Source: Rubrobacter_D sp963840835 (GTDB lineage: Bacteria > Actinomycetota > Rubrobacteria > Rubrobacterales > Rubrobacteraceae). Taken from it: 64,000 nucleotides of DNA. Within the stretch, counting starts at the first letter, position 1, and every line of letters begins with the position of its first letter. The stretch spans positions 247,752-311,751 of the forward strand of contig CAWJAM010000007.1 of NCBI GenBank assembly GCA_963840835.1, in the 5' to 3' direction. The notes under the pieces are model-generated. The model was not told the origin of the DNA, searched no databases, and was given only the letters and a program-made list of their open reading frames with translations. Of this stretch, positions 37,111-45,704 are shown piece by piece. Both the position numbers and the translations under genes were made by a program.

Positions 37111-38052
37111 GTGACCAAAGGGAGGCCGACGAACGGCGGGTCTGCGCGCCGCTACGTCTGGCTTTCGATCGCAGCCGCGGTTACGACGATAGGGCTCAAG
37201 CTCGGGGCTTACTATCTTACGGGATCGGTCGGTCTCTTCTCCGACGCGGCCGAGTCTGTAGTGAACCTCGTAGCCGCCGTGGCCGCGCTGTGGGCGCTAA
37301 CGTTAGCGGTGCGTCCACCTGACGAGGAGCATGCCTTCGGCCACAACAAGGCGGAGTATTTCTCGAGTGGGTTGGAGAGCGCCCTGATCATCATCGCCGC
37401 GGCCTGGATCGGGATCACGGCGTGGGAGAGATTGATGGACCCGCAGCCGCTCCAGAACGTGGGGATCGGTCTCTCCATCACGCTTTTGGCAGCGGCGATC
37501 AACGGCGGCGTCGCGCTCGTGCTCATGCGGGCGGGGCGCAGGCTGCGTTCGATCGCGCTCAGGGCCGACGCGCAGCATCTGTTCACGGATGTATGGACCT
37601 CGGCCGGCGTGGTTCTCGGCGTTGCCCTGGTGTATCTCACAGGTTGGCTCGTGCTCGACCCCCTGATCGGGCTCCTCGTCGCCGCGAACATCTTGTGGAC
37701 GGGGTTCCGGCTTCTGAATGACACCGCGCACGGGTTACTCGACACGGCCCTTCCCCCCGAGGAGCTCGAGAAGGTCTCCGGTGTCCTCTCCCGCCACGAA
37801 GACGACGACGTCCACTTCCACGCCGTGCGAACGCGGGTGGCCGGCCAGCGCCGCTTCGTCTCGATGCACGTACTGGTTCCGGGCTGTTGGACCGTAAAGC
37901 AAGGTCACGACCTCTCGGAGATGATAGAGCATGATCTCGCGGAGACGCTGCAGGGAAACACGACCTTCTTCATCCACATAGAACCCTCGGAAGACCCCGC
38001 CTCCTTCGAAGACCAGAGCCTGGACAGGGAACCTCCCGACGCGGAGGCGTGA
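37111..38052 (+). CDS. Cation diffusion facilitator metal exporter
   Basis: 313 residues, six membrane segments. Exports divalent metals (Zn, Fe, Mn or Co) by proton exchange. Conserved sites: LFSDAAESVVN in TM2, AFGHNKAEYFSSGLE, ALRADAQHLFTDVWTSAGVV in TM5 and a C-terminal cytosolic domain ending FFIHIEPSED. GTG 37111 (GGGTGA upstream) gives a usual short lead; ATG 37057 is an in-frame alternative. Confidence 0.92.
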   Translation: MTKGRPTNGGSARRYVWLSIAAAVTTIGLKLGAYYLTGSVGLFSDAAESVVNLVAAVAALWALTLAVRPPDEEHAFGHNKAEYFSSGLESALIIIAAAWIGITAWERLMDPQPLQNVGIGLSITLLAAAINGGVALVLMRAGRRLRSIALRADAQHLFTDVWTSAGVVLGVALVYLTGWLVLDPLIGLLVAANILWTGFRLLNDTAHGLLDTALPPEELEKVSGVLSRHEDDDVHFHAVRTRVAGQRRFVSMHVLVPGCWTVKQGHDLSEMIEHDLAETLQGNTTFFIHIEPSEDPASFEDQSLDREPPDAEA

Positions 38053-38077
38053 AGAGATTCGCGGGTATCGACCCGCC

Positions 38078-38430
38078 GCGTGTCGATCATCCGGCCCTGC
38101 TGTTCTTGCCGCTGGAGCGCTCGGTCGGACCCCCGCAGTAGCTGGCGAACTTGTCCACGCTTGCGAAGCGGCTCACCTCTCCCACCTCGGCCACGATCGT
38201 GGCCCCAGCACGGGTCCCACGCCTCGGATCGCAAGGATCTCGGGGCGCTCTTCTTGAGTATGTGGCCCATGAGCACCTCCAACCTCGTGAGCTGCCCCGA
38301 GGGGCAGCTCAAGACGATCTCCTTTAGCACCTCGCGCTCCTCGGCGAACTCCTCGGTCATGTCCTTGAGGGCCATGCGGTTGGCCTTCAGCTGTACCGCC
38401 AGGCGCCTCCTGGTGCGGCTCAGGACCTGC
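38078..38430 (-). pseudogene. IS110-type transposase remnant
   Basis: Only the middle and C-terminal half remains. One frame reads LKANRMALKDMTEEFAEE and GQLTRLEVLMGHILKKSA; another reads EILAIRGVGPVLG; a third, after loss of one G near 38206, reads TIVAEVGEVSRFASVDKF, ASYCGGPTERSSGKNS. The GxGP helix-hairpin-helix and the C-terminal Ser region are typical of IS110. No ends were found. Confidence 0.75.
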
Positions 38431-38449
38431 AAACGGCGCTGTTGGGCGG

Positions 38450-38569
38450 GTGGAGCGTAGGGCGGCGAGCCTCGAACGCGAGCTCTCCGATCTCGTGAAC
38501 GAAGCGTACGGCCTCACGCCCGAGGAAGTAGACCTCCTGTGGAAGACCGCCCGGATGCCAAGGCTCTGA
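38450..38569 (+). pseudogene. C-terminal tail of an Eco57I-type DNA methylase
   Basis: Plus-strand frame RRAASLERELSDLVNEAYGL then TPEEVDLLWKTARMP resembles the end of large type II restriction-modification enzymes, where a similar NxAYGLTxEE tail follows the methylase and target-recognition parts. Everything upstream has been lost, cut by the IS110 remnant. Confidence 0.55.
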
Positions 38570-38829
38570 GCATCGAGACTACAGATTACTTCAGGCGCAG
38601 CGTCATGGAGGATTCAGATCGCGCGGACATATCCGTCGAAATGTGCGAGAGGGTCGTCTCGGCTGCGGAGTATACTAACCAGCAGGAAAACGGCTTGTGG
38701 CAGATTTGGGGCTACGTACCCGAACTCGATAGCTACATTCGAGTGATAACCAGTGCGGATCGGGAGAAGCTGGTAAACGCCTTCAAAGACCGAAACTTCA
38801 CCCGTCGCCGCAAGCGGGAAGGGAGCTGA
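38539..38829 (+). CDS. Small hypothetical protein paired with DUF2283
   Basis: Up to 96 residues, not named. The conserved-looking part starts at SIETTDYFRRSV, so the true start may be the CTG at 38566 rather than GTG 38539 (which lies within the methylase remnant); ATG 38604 would cut this part. Contains ISVEMCERVV, WQIWGYVPELDSYIRVITSA and FKDRNFTRRRKREGS. Its compact form and 4-bp gap to a DUF2283 gene suggest a two-gene module of toxin-antitoxin style (inferred). Confidence 0.65.
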   Translation: MEDRPDAKALSIETTDYFRRSVMEDSDRADISVEMCERVVSAAEYTNQQENGLWQIWGYVPELDSYIRVITSADREKLVNAFKDRNFTRRRKREGS

Positions 38830-38833
38830 AAGT

Positions 38834-39088
38834 ATGCAGATCTATTACTCACCCGAGACGGACAGCCTGAGCATCAAGCTGCTAACCGGACCCGCGGGAG
38901 TGGTCGGTGAGGTCATGGGCGAAGACCTGAACGAGAACGTGGTGCTCCATCGCGACGATGCAGGCAAGCTCTATGAGATCGAGGTCGTTGGCAGCGCCAG
39001 CAAGGTGTTCGACCTCTCCCGCCTCGAGGTCGAAGGACTTCCGATCGGCGCCGCTCCCGCTTCCCGGCGACAGAGCAAAGCGATCTGA
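38834..39088 (+). CDS. DUF2283 family protein
   Basis: 84 residues. Begins MQIYYSPETDSLSIKLL, followed by NENVVLHRDDAGKLYEIEV and a VFDLSRLEVEGLP end, all usual for DUF2283. Function unknown; the family is often beside small cytotoxic-looking partners. GGGAG lies about 11 nt before ATG 38834. Confidence 0.85.
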   Translation: MQIYYSPETDSLSIKLLTGPAGVVGEVMGEDLNENVVLHRDDAGKLYEIEVVGSASKVFDLSRLEVEGLPIGAAPASRRQSKAI

Positions 39089-39179
39089 GAGCGCGAGGTC
39101 AGGTCCGAAAGCTCCCATCAAAGAGTCATACGTAATCCATAAATCGCTTCTGGATTGGAGGCGCGGAGCGTCTGCAGCC

Positions 39180-39210
39180 GTGAATTCCCGCTTGCGCGGG
39201 AATGACGGTG
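39180..39210. repeat. ATTCCCGC/GCGGGAAT palindromic repeat, copy 2
   Basis: GTGAATTCCCGC TTGC GCGGGAATGACGG. Same family as 19064 and 53728. Sits in the gap after the DUF2283 gene. Confidence 0.85.
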
Positions 39211-39314
39211 ACGTGGGAGGAAGGTCGTGGGAGTTGCGCTCGCGCGCTTTGCTAACACCGCGGAAGAGATCCTACGGTTTCCACATCTCGACGGTCAAAC
39301 AGGAGGTCATAAAC

Positions 39315-40043
39315 ATGTGCTCCGAGCAACCCAAACTGTACACTGAACTCTCCGGCTGGTGGCAACTGGTCTCGCCGACCGAAGACTACGCCGACGAGGC
39401 CGCGTTCTTCGCGAGCCTCTTTCTGGCCGAGAACGTAGGGACCGTGCTCGAGCTTGGCTGCGGAGGTGGGAACGTCGCCTGGTTCCTGAAGAAGGATTTC
39501 GCGCTCACGCTGACCGATCTTTCGAGCGCGATGCTGGCTGAGAGCGAGAAACAGAACCCCGAGCTCGAACACATCGAGGGCGACATGCGCACGTTGCGCC
39601 TCGGCAGGACGTTCGACGGCGTGCTGATCCACGACGCCGTCATGTACATGACTAGCGAGCAAGACCTTCGCGCGGCGCTGCTCACGGCCTACGAGCACTG
39701 CGAGCCCGGCGGGGTAGCGGTGATCGTGCCCGACTTCGTGGCGGAGACCTTCCGGCCCACGACATCACACGAGGGGAGAGATGAAGGCGACAGGGGCGTC
39801 AGGTACCTGGAGTGGACCTGGGACGCAGACCCGGACGACACCAAAGTCAACTACGAGTTCATCCTGGCTCTAAAGGACGGCGACGAGCTGCGCGCCGTCG
39901 TCGACCGTCAGATCGTGGGTCTCTTCCCGCGCGCGACGTGGCTACGATTGATGGAAGACGCCGGGTTCGAAGCCGAAGTCGTCGAAGACCCCTCGACAGA
40001 GGGCGAACGCACCGAAATCTTCGTGGGCCACAGACCTATGTAA
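39315..40043 (+). CDS. Class I SAM-dependent methyltransferase
   Basis: 242 residues. SAM-binding motif I VLELGCGGGNVAWFL, motif II LTLTDLSSAMLA, GDMRTLRLGRTFDGVL for motifs III/IV. Substrate unknown; C-terminal beta-rich part (VDRQIVGLFPRATWLRLMED) resembles small-molecule methylases. ATG 39315 has a textbook AGGAGGT 7 nt upstream; the frame is open far to the left but that part is not similar to anything. Confidence 0.9.
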   Translation: MCSEQPKLYTELSGWWQLVSPTEDYADEAAFFASLFLAENVGTVLELGCGGGNVAWFLKKDFALTLTDLSSAMLAESEKQNPELEHIEGDMRTLRLGRTFDGVLIHDAVMYMTSEQDLRAALLTAYEHCEPGGVAVIVPDFVAETFRPTTSHEGRDEGDRGVRYLEWTWDADPDDTKVNYEFILALKDGDELRAVVDRQIVGLFPRATWLRLMEDAGFEAEVVEDPSTEGERTEIFVGHRPM

Positions 40044-40150
40044 CCCACCAGGTAGAAGGATGCCTCCTCAACCAAGTCGGCAGGCATGCGCCACTCGCCA
40101 TGCCTATACTTAACCCCGCGAAAACGGCAATATCGGGAGGTCGAGAGTAT

Positions 40151-40819
40151 ATGGCGGGCGGTAGCTTGTTACGTTTGGGTGGCGTCTCCGGGTTGCTGGC
40201 GGTTTTCGCGATGATTCCGGCCTACCTGGTTGGCTATCCGGACGCCCCCGGCTCCCCGTTAGAGGCACAATCCTACTTTGAGGGTGGGCCAGGTTCCTTC
40301 GTGCTCTCCAACGGGATTTTCCCCCTCTTTCACGTCTTCTTCTTCATCCTGTTCCTCGGGGTCTTGTATGGAATGCTCAGGAGCGCCGGGGACGAGGCCG
40401 GGGGAATGGGAGCAGCCCTGTCCGGAGCGGCGCTCGCGGGCGGGATCGTCTTCGTGACCCTCTCGGCGGCAGGGTTCACGGCGGAGATCCTCTATCCTGC
40501 GGTCCTGCAGCGCTTCGGAGATATCCAACCGGACGCGGCTTTTGTGCTCGCTTCGCTCACCCTCTCCTCGTGGCTGTACCACTTCTGTCAGATCGGGACG
40601 TCGACCATGGCGCTCAGCACCTCACTGGTAGCCGTGGGAACGGGTGTCTTGCCCGGATGGCTAGCCCTGGCAGGGCTCGTGGTTGCGCTCGTAACGTTCT
40701 TGCACTTCCTCCTCCCCCTTCTGGCCGCCCTGGTAGGCCTGGCATGGGTGGCAGCGGTCTCGATAGTGATGCTTACCGGTGGAGGAGTCCAACGTTCCCG
40801 GACAAGGCGCACCCGCTAG
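40151..40819 (+). CDS. Hypothetical multi-pass membrane protein
   Basis: 222 residues, about six membrane segments (LGGVSGLLAVFAMIPAYLVG; LFHVFFFILFLGVLYGML; and four more). Not recognised. ATG 40151; GGGAGG 10 nt upstream; TATACT (40105-40110) may be the -10. Ends 2 bases from a convergent small gene. Confidence 0.72.
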   Translation: MAGGSLLRLGGVSGLLAVFAMIPAYLVGYPDAPGSPLEAQSYFEGGPGSFVLSNGIFPLFHVFFFILFLGVLYGMLRSAGDEAGGMGAALSGAALAGGIVFVTLSAAGFTAEILYPAVLQRFGDIQPDAAFVLASLTLSSWLYHFCQIGTSTMALSTSLVAVGTGVLPGWLALAGLVVALVTFLHFLLPLLAALVGLAWVAAVSIVMLTGGGVQRSRTRRTR

Positions 40820-40821
40820 CC

Positions 40822-40992
40822 TCACAACGCCTCTCGCCAGGCCATTATCGTAAGGATGAGCACGGGGAGGAGCACGAACGCCACCACCGCGGCCACCACG
40901 AGATCGTCGTCGCGCCACGTCGTTATAAAGAGGACCGTTACTACGACGGTGCACAGGGAGACGGCCAGGGCGAAGAGTAAGGCCGCGCTCAC
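40822..40992 (-). CDS. Very small membrane protein (56 residues)
   Basis: Two membrane segments: LLFALAVSLCTVVVTVLFIT and LVVAAVVAFVLLPVLILTIM, with a TWRDDD turn. GTG 40992 overlaps the stop of the preceding small gene (ATGTGA), a typical coupled arrangement. Not recognised. Confidence 0.6.
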   Translation of the reverse strand: MSAALLFALAVSLCTVVVTVLFITTWRDDDLVVAAVVAFVLLPVLILTIMAWREAL

Positions 40993-41162
40993 ATGAGCTT
41001 CCTGAAGAACACGGCGACCACCAGGCTGAAGATGAAGAACGCGAGCGCCGCCGATCTGGCGAGCGCCCTGTGCCCGTCGAGCACCGCCACGATGTAGTAG
41101 TAAGCGCAGCCCGCCGCCGCGACGATCGCGACTATCAGGACGAGGAGATCCGGTAGATTCAA
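40989..41162 (-). CDS. Very small membrane protein (57 residues)
   Basis: Two membrane segments: LVLIVAIVAAAGCAYYYIV and ALAFFIFSLVVAVFF. TTG 41162 begins 1 base after the cupin stop. Together with the next gene it forms a cupin-membrane-membrane operon. Function unknown. Confidence 0.6.
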   Translation of the reverse strand: MNLPDLLVLIVAIVAAAGCAYYYIVAVLDGHRALARSAALAFFIFSLVVAVFFRKLM

Positions 41163-41163
41163 G

Positions 41164-41697
41164 CTAAGAACTCGGGTCGGGGAATGCGAGACCGTGCTCT
41201 TCGCAGAGGCGCTCTACGCTCTCGTAATCGACCTCCAGGGCGTACCGTGCATCGATTGCTAAGGCCGTCTCACCGGCCATTGCCTCAGGATCCTCGGCCA
41301 CCGCCTCGAAAAGACGCTCGAATCCTCCGGGGGAGATGATCTCGAGTATCCGGCACGGCCCGTCGCCGGCGTTCCAGAAGGTGTGCCACTGGGCGCGGGG
41401 CTTGAAGACGAGGTCACCCTCTCCCGCGTAGACGACCTCCTCGCCTAGCCGCGCCCCCATGCGTCCTTCGAGTACGAAACTGTACTCGTCCTCGTTTGTG
41501 TGACGGTGAAGCGGGGCGACGAGCGTTCTAGGGGGGATGGGGTGCTCGACGAGGGAGAACCTCCCACCAGATTCCTCGCTTCGGATCATGAACCGAACGC
41601 CGATAGAGCCGAGATCGACGGCCTTGCCGTCACCCGGCCCGAGCACGCGCGGGCTCCCTGAGGTCGCGGCTTCGTCAGACGGCGGCTCTTGTTCCAC
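41164..41697 (-). CDS. Cupin-domain protein, quercetinase-like
   Basis: 177 residues. Cupin core about 55-130: APLHRHTNEDEYSFVLEGRM (His, His, Glu ligands) and WHTFWNAGDGPCRILEIISP (last His). C-terminal helical tail. GTG 41697 behind AAAGGAGG. Likely a metal-binding enzyme or sensor; no substrate assigned. Confidence 0.85.
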   Translation of the reverse strand: MEQEPPSDEAATSGSPRVLGPGDGKAVDLGSIGVRFMIRSEESGGRFSLVEHPIPPRTLVAPLHRHTNEDEYSFVLEGRMGARLGEEVVYAGEGDLVFKPRAQWHTFWNAGDGPCRILEIISPGGFERLFEAVAEDPEAMAGETALAIDARYALEVDYESVERLCEEHGLAFPDPSS

Positions 41698-41710
41698 TGC
41701 GTTCCTCCTT

Positions 41711-41845
41711 TGTCAGCATCTCAGCACGCTACGCCCTTGCGGGCTTCGCTTGTCAGGACGCATCGGGCTAACGCCCTCGCTTGTCAGCAACGCTTCGAGC
41801 CTTCGGCTCTCGCTTTCAGCACGCCTGCTTCGCAGGCTTGTCAGC
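41711..41845. repeat. Hairpin array A: four TCAGCA-led units
   Basis: Units start at 41721, 41753, 41784 and 41816, each about 25-32 nt. Each begins TCAG(C/G)A, carries a short stem and ends near CGCTTG. Stems differ but stay paired: CGCCC/GGGC, GGGC/GCCC, GAGCC/GGCTC, CCTGC/GCAGG. Lies between the cupin and TrmFO genes. A sister array is at 49.54 kb. Confidence 0.85.
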
Positions 41846-41871
41846 GGTTTGGCACATTTGAATCCAGCGGC

Positions 41872-43203
41872 TCAAACTACGGCCTTCGCGGCCGCGCTCA
41901 TGAACTCGTCGAGCGCGGAGAGCGCGGTCTGCGCCTGGCGCTGCCTGCGCTCGGGCTTGCTCAGGCGCCTGCCGTTCTCCTTCTTCGGGACGGCGGGGAC
42001 GAGGCCCCAGTTCGAGTTTATGGGCTGGAGGGTTCCCTCCTTGGTGGTGACGTAGTGGGCAAGGGCGCCCATCATCGTGCCGCGCGGCATGGTTATGGGG
42101 TCCTCTCCCCTCGCGAGCCTGGCCGCGTTGGTTCCCGCTACGAGGCCCATCGCGGTGCTCTCGGCGTAGCCCTCGACGCCGGTTAGCTGGCCGGCGAAGA
42201 AGAGCGGGTCCGTGCTGAGGTCGCCCCTGATGCGCATGGTGGCCTCCAGCATGTGGTTGGAGGGAAGGTAGGTGTTGCGGTGCATGACGCCCATGCGGGC
42301 GAAGTCGGCTTTGCCCAGTCCCGGGATGGTACGGAAGACGCGCCGCTGCTCTCCCCACTTCAGGCGCGTCTGGAAACCGACGATGTTGTAGAGGTGGCCC
42401 TCGGCGTCGTCCTGGCGCAGCTGCACGACGGCGTAGGGGATTCTGCCGGTGCTGGGTTCGGGGAGGCCGACGGGCTTCATCGGACCGAAGCGCAGGGTCT
42501 CTTTGCCCCGGCGGGCTATGGTCTCGACGGGGAGACAGCCCTCGAAGTACAGGTCCTCCTCGAAGTCTTTGATCGGGCTGAGCTCCGCGGCCGCCACGTC
42601 CTCCACGAAAGCGTAGTACTCCTCCTCGGTCATCGGGCAGTTCAGGTAGGCCGCCTCGCCCTTGCCGTAGCGGGATGCGCGGTAGATGAACGACTCGTCC
42701 AGCGATTCGCGGTGGATGATGGGCGAGGCCGCGTCGTAGAAGTAGAGCCTCTCTCCAGAGAGCGCCTCAATCTCATCGGCCAGCGCGTCGGAGGTCAGGG
42801 GCCCCGTCGCCACGACCGTGGGGCCGTCGGGCAGGCCGGTCGCCTCTCTTCGAATGACCTCGATGTTGGGGTGGGCGTGGAGGGTTTCGGTAACGGCGCG
42901 GGGAAAGTCTTCCCTGGCCACCCCGAGGGCGCCGCCGGCGGGGACGGAGTTGGTGTCGGCACAGGCTAGGATCACAGACCCCAGCCGGCGCAACTCTTCC
43001 TTGAGCAGCCCCGACGCGGTGGTCAGCGAGAGGTTGCCCAGGGAGTTCGAGCAGACTAGCTCAGCGAAGTGCTCGGTACGGTGGGCCGGCGTCTCCTTCA
43101 CGGGGCGCATCTCCCACAGCTCGACCGAACAGCCACGCTCGGCCGCCTGCCAGGCCGCCTCGCTCCCGGCGAGTCCGGCCCCTAAAATGGTTACGTCGGA
43201 CAT
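41872..43203 (-). CDS. trmFO: tRNA (uracil-54-C5)-methyltransferase, folate-dependent
   Basis: Uses 5,10-methylene-THF and FAD/NADPH to make ribothymidine at position 54 of tRNAs. 443 residues with the FAD motif VTILGAGLAGSEAAWQAAER, ETPAHRTEHFAELVCSNSL, LNCPMTEEEYYAF, PMKPVGLPEP, NIVGFQTRLKWGEQRRVFR and GQLTGVEGYAESTAMGLVAG. ATG 43203 with GAGGAA upstream. Full length. Confidence 0.97.
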   Translation of the reverse strand: MSDVTILGAGLAGSEAAWQAAERGCSVELWEMRPVKETPAHRTEHFAELVCSNSLGNLSLTTASGLLKEELRRLGSVILACADTNSVPAGGALGVAREDFPRAVTETLHAHPNIEVIRREATGLPDGPTVVATGPLTSDALADEIEALSGERLYFYDAASPIIHRESLDESFIYRASRYGKGEAAYLNCPMTEEEYYAFVEDVAAAELSPIKDFEEDLYFEGCLPVETIARRGKETLRFGPMKPVGLPEPSTGRIPYAVVQLRQDDAEGHLYNIVGFQTRLKWGEQRRVFRTIPGLGKADFARMGVMHRNTYLPSNHMLEATMRIRGDLSTDPLFFAGQLTGVEGYAESTAMGLVAGTNAARLARGEDPITMPRGTMMGALAHYVTTKEGTLQPINSNWGLVPAVPKKENGRRLSKPERRQRQAQTALSALDEFMSAAAKAVV

Positions 43204-43310
43204 AAAGGAAGTTCCTCCGCTCGTGTCTATCGAGAACGACCTATTTTACGCCAAGTGCGCCGGGGGTAAAGACGCCTCGCGCGGAGAGGCTTTGCCGGGC
43301 TTGGCGACGC

Positions 43311-43316
43311 TATAAT
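43311..43316 (+). promoter_or_regulatory. Consensus -10 (TATAAT) before the small membrane gene
   Basis: TATAAT, 36 bases before ATG 43352; -35 weak (GGCTTT at about 16 nt). Confidence 0.55.
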
Positions 43317-43351
43317 GAGGCTAAAGAGAACGCGTCCGGGAGAAGTGGTCC

Positions 43352-43555
43352 ATGGGCAGAAAGAGAGACTACGACGAGGGCTACGAGGACGCCCGCAGGG
43401 ATTTGATGGACCGCGAGTCCGGCTCGCGCCGCGGTAGCAGCGACGGCGCCTTCACCGCCGCCGTCTTCATCAAGTACGCCGCCATCGTCATAGTCGTACC
43501 GGTCATTGCCTACGTAGTGCTCCGCATCGTCGGCGCCATCCAGGCGGCGGTTTAG
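43352..43555 (+). CDS. Small single-pass membrane protein
   Basis: 67 residues: a charged head (RKRDYDEGYEDARRDLMDRE) and one C-terminal membrane segment (YAAIVIVVPVIAYVVLRIVG). GGGAGAAG precedes ATG 43352. Not recognised. Confidence 0.7.
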   Translation: MGRKRDYDEGYEDARRDLMDRESGSRRGSSDGAFTAAVFIKYAAIVIVVPVIAYVVLRIVGAIQAAV

Positions 43556-43584
43556 TAGAGGCATCAGGTCTTCGGGGCGTAGAA

Positions 43585-43604
43585 GGGCGCTTCGCGAAGC
43601 GCCC
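43585..43604. repeat. Perfect 20-bp palindrome
   Basis: GGGCGCTTCGCGAAGCGCCC, followed by CTACAGG, between two genes. May act as a terminator for the 67-residue gene although no T-run follows. Confidence 0.6.
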
Positions 43605-43642
43605 CTACAGGGGGTGAGGGTGTTGATATCCTGGAGCCTGTG

Positions 43643-44231
43643 TCAGACATCGGCGGTCATCAGGAGGGCGTCGCCCGTGTGGTGGATGAGGGGGTGCGGG
43701 ACTACAGGGGCCCGGTCTACTTCCCGGAAACCCTCGCGTTGGTAGAGCCTGAGCGCTCCGGTGTTCTGCTCGAAGACGATCAGGCTCAGGGCGTCTAGGG
43801 CCCTTCTCACGGGCCTGATCCCTTGCGATGGAGAGCATCCTTCGTTCCAAGGCCCATGCCGCGAAACCTATCGAACACGGCCAGCGAGCTTATGTAGAGG
43901 GTGCCTGGAATCTCGAGTCTCTCGTAGGGTTCTAGTATGGGGTCGGCGGGCTCGTCGGGTCATCCTCTGCGCTCACCTCTACAGGATAGGTGCACAGCTG
44001 TGCGATCACCTCCCCCTTTCGCTCGGCGACTACGCAGTTCGTATAGGAGAAGTTGCCCTCCTCGCGGGCGTAGCGAACCGCCCCGATCTCGAGGGGCTCA
44101 AGCCCTGGGTACTCCGAAGCCAGGGTACTCCACACGTATTCCACAACGCCGTCGGAGGAGATTCTGAAGAGCTCGGCGATCTTCCGGCTGTCTTCCCTGG
44201 TCGCCGCCCTGAACGTCACCCCTGACTCCAT
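43643..44231 (-). pseudogene. GNAT acetyltransferase gene with at least three frameshifts
   Basis: Frame 1 from ATG 44231: FRAATREDSRKIAELFRIS to VEVSAEDD. Frame changes near 43945 to DPILEPYERLEIPGTLYISS then LAVFDRFRGMGLGTK, near 43825 to MLSIARDQAREKG, and near 43800 to LDALSLIVFEQNTGALRLY, ending at 43643. Together these make a full GNAT fold including the acetyl-CoA loop RGMGLG. Dead unless these are sequence errors. Confidence 0.8.
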
Positions 44232-44261
44232 CGTCCCACTCTAGCACGCTGCATCCCTCGG

Positions 44262-45704
44262 TTAGACGATCCCGGTTTGTACGAGAGCTGCTAGTGCGAT
44301 TCCCAGTCCGGCTAGCGTGATGACAGAGGCGCTCGCGACCGGCAAGAGGCGCGGCATCCTCGCCTCGAACGAGTACCGTTCGAAGAGCTTTCGGGCGTAG
44401 ATCATGAGCAGTCCGATGCCCGTCAACACTATGGCCAATCCTGCGCTGAACGCGACGACGAGTACCATTCCGAAGCCCAACCTGTCGAGCGAGATTGCAC
44501 CCAACAGCAACACTAGCGCCGCCGGACAGGGCACGAGCCCCCCGCTGACGCCGAGCGCCACGAGCCCACGCCAGGTTATCTTCGAGCCATCCGCCGGCAC
44601 GTGGTCGTGTTCGTGTGGTCGTGTCCGTCGTGCGTGTGCTCCACGCTCTCGTCGTGGGACATCGTGTTCAGGCGGTGGTAGAGGAGTGAGGCCCCGATCA
44701 TGACGACCAGCACTCCGGAGGCCACGCTCAGCCAGGGATAGAGGACTTCGGGAAGTATGTAGCGTGACAGGTAGAGGGTCACGGCACCGAGGATAAAGAC
44801 CCCGGCGGTGTGGGTCAGCGTTACCGTCAGCCCGAGGATGCCCGCGTGGCGGGCGCTTCCGCGGGCCCCGATCAGGTACGCGGCCACGACCGCTTTGCCG
44901 TGACCCGGGGTCAGGGCGTGCGCCGCGCCCCAGAAGAAGGCTGCCAACATCGACAGCGCGACGACCGTCGCGGAGAGACGGCCTACCGAGACGAGATCGG
45001 TGACCCTCGCTGTCACGCCGCCGAAACTCGTACCGACCTGCTCCACTGTCCGGCCCGCCGTGTCGTTCCCGACCGACCCGTCGCCGGGAGCGAGCGTGAA
45101 CGTAGCTTCACTGACGTCCAGCGGACTCGAGAGCATATCCTTCGGGTAGGAACGGAGTTCGTCAGACACGTCTTTGGCCGGCACCGTAGAGTCCCTCGAC
45201 AGAGACCCCAGGCCCGCCTTCGACTACGGTCTCACGCCACCCCAAGCGGTTCTCGTAGGTATTGTCGGCGTAGTGGGCCTGGCCCCTCCAATCTTTCGGA
45301 AGCTCGGCCAGCAGGTTGGCCTTGATGCGCAGGGTCGGGAGCCCTCCCTGGCCGGGCCGGTACTCCGCCGAGCGATCGACGACCTCTAGCGGCGAGACCT
45401 CGTCTCCTACCCGCAGCCTCAGGCCCTTGACGAGGGAAGGCATCCTGGCATCGAGATACGCCTCCGACTCAATATCAGAGAGCTCTCCGTCGCCGTCGGT
45501 GTCCAGGCGCTCCTTCTGCTGGAGGGTCGGGATCTCGGCGAGGTCAAGGACGTAGGTGATGCGCGCTCTCTCCCCGGCGAACTCGAGGCTACTGTAGTGG
45601 TTGATCGTAAAGTTGCCCAAGGGGTGCGCCTGCGCTTCCCGCGGGGACAGCGAGGCGAACACGGCCAACGCGAGACACGCGAGCAGCCAACCCCAGCGGG
45701 CCAT
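44262..45704 (-). pseudogene. NicO-type nickel/cobalt transporter gene, two frameshifts
   Basis: One gene in three frames. Part 1 (45704-45190): signal peptide and an external domain starting HPLGNFTINHYSSLEF with a DTDGDGELS loop. Part 2 after a shift near 45190 (VPAKDVSDELRSYPKDML to HTHDGHDH) contains FFWGAAHALTPGHGKAVVAA, an HxxxGH-type metal motif. Part 3 after a one-base shift in the His-rich loop near 44600: GGLVPCPAALVLLLGA to the end. RcnA/NicO-type efflux or uptake of Ni/Co is the family role. Start overlaps the TPR stop (ATGA). Confidence 0.8.

Noticed and set aside
41711..41845. CRISPR array
   Set aside because: Units vary inside conserved borders, are too short, have no constant repeat/unique spacer pattern, and no cas genes are present.
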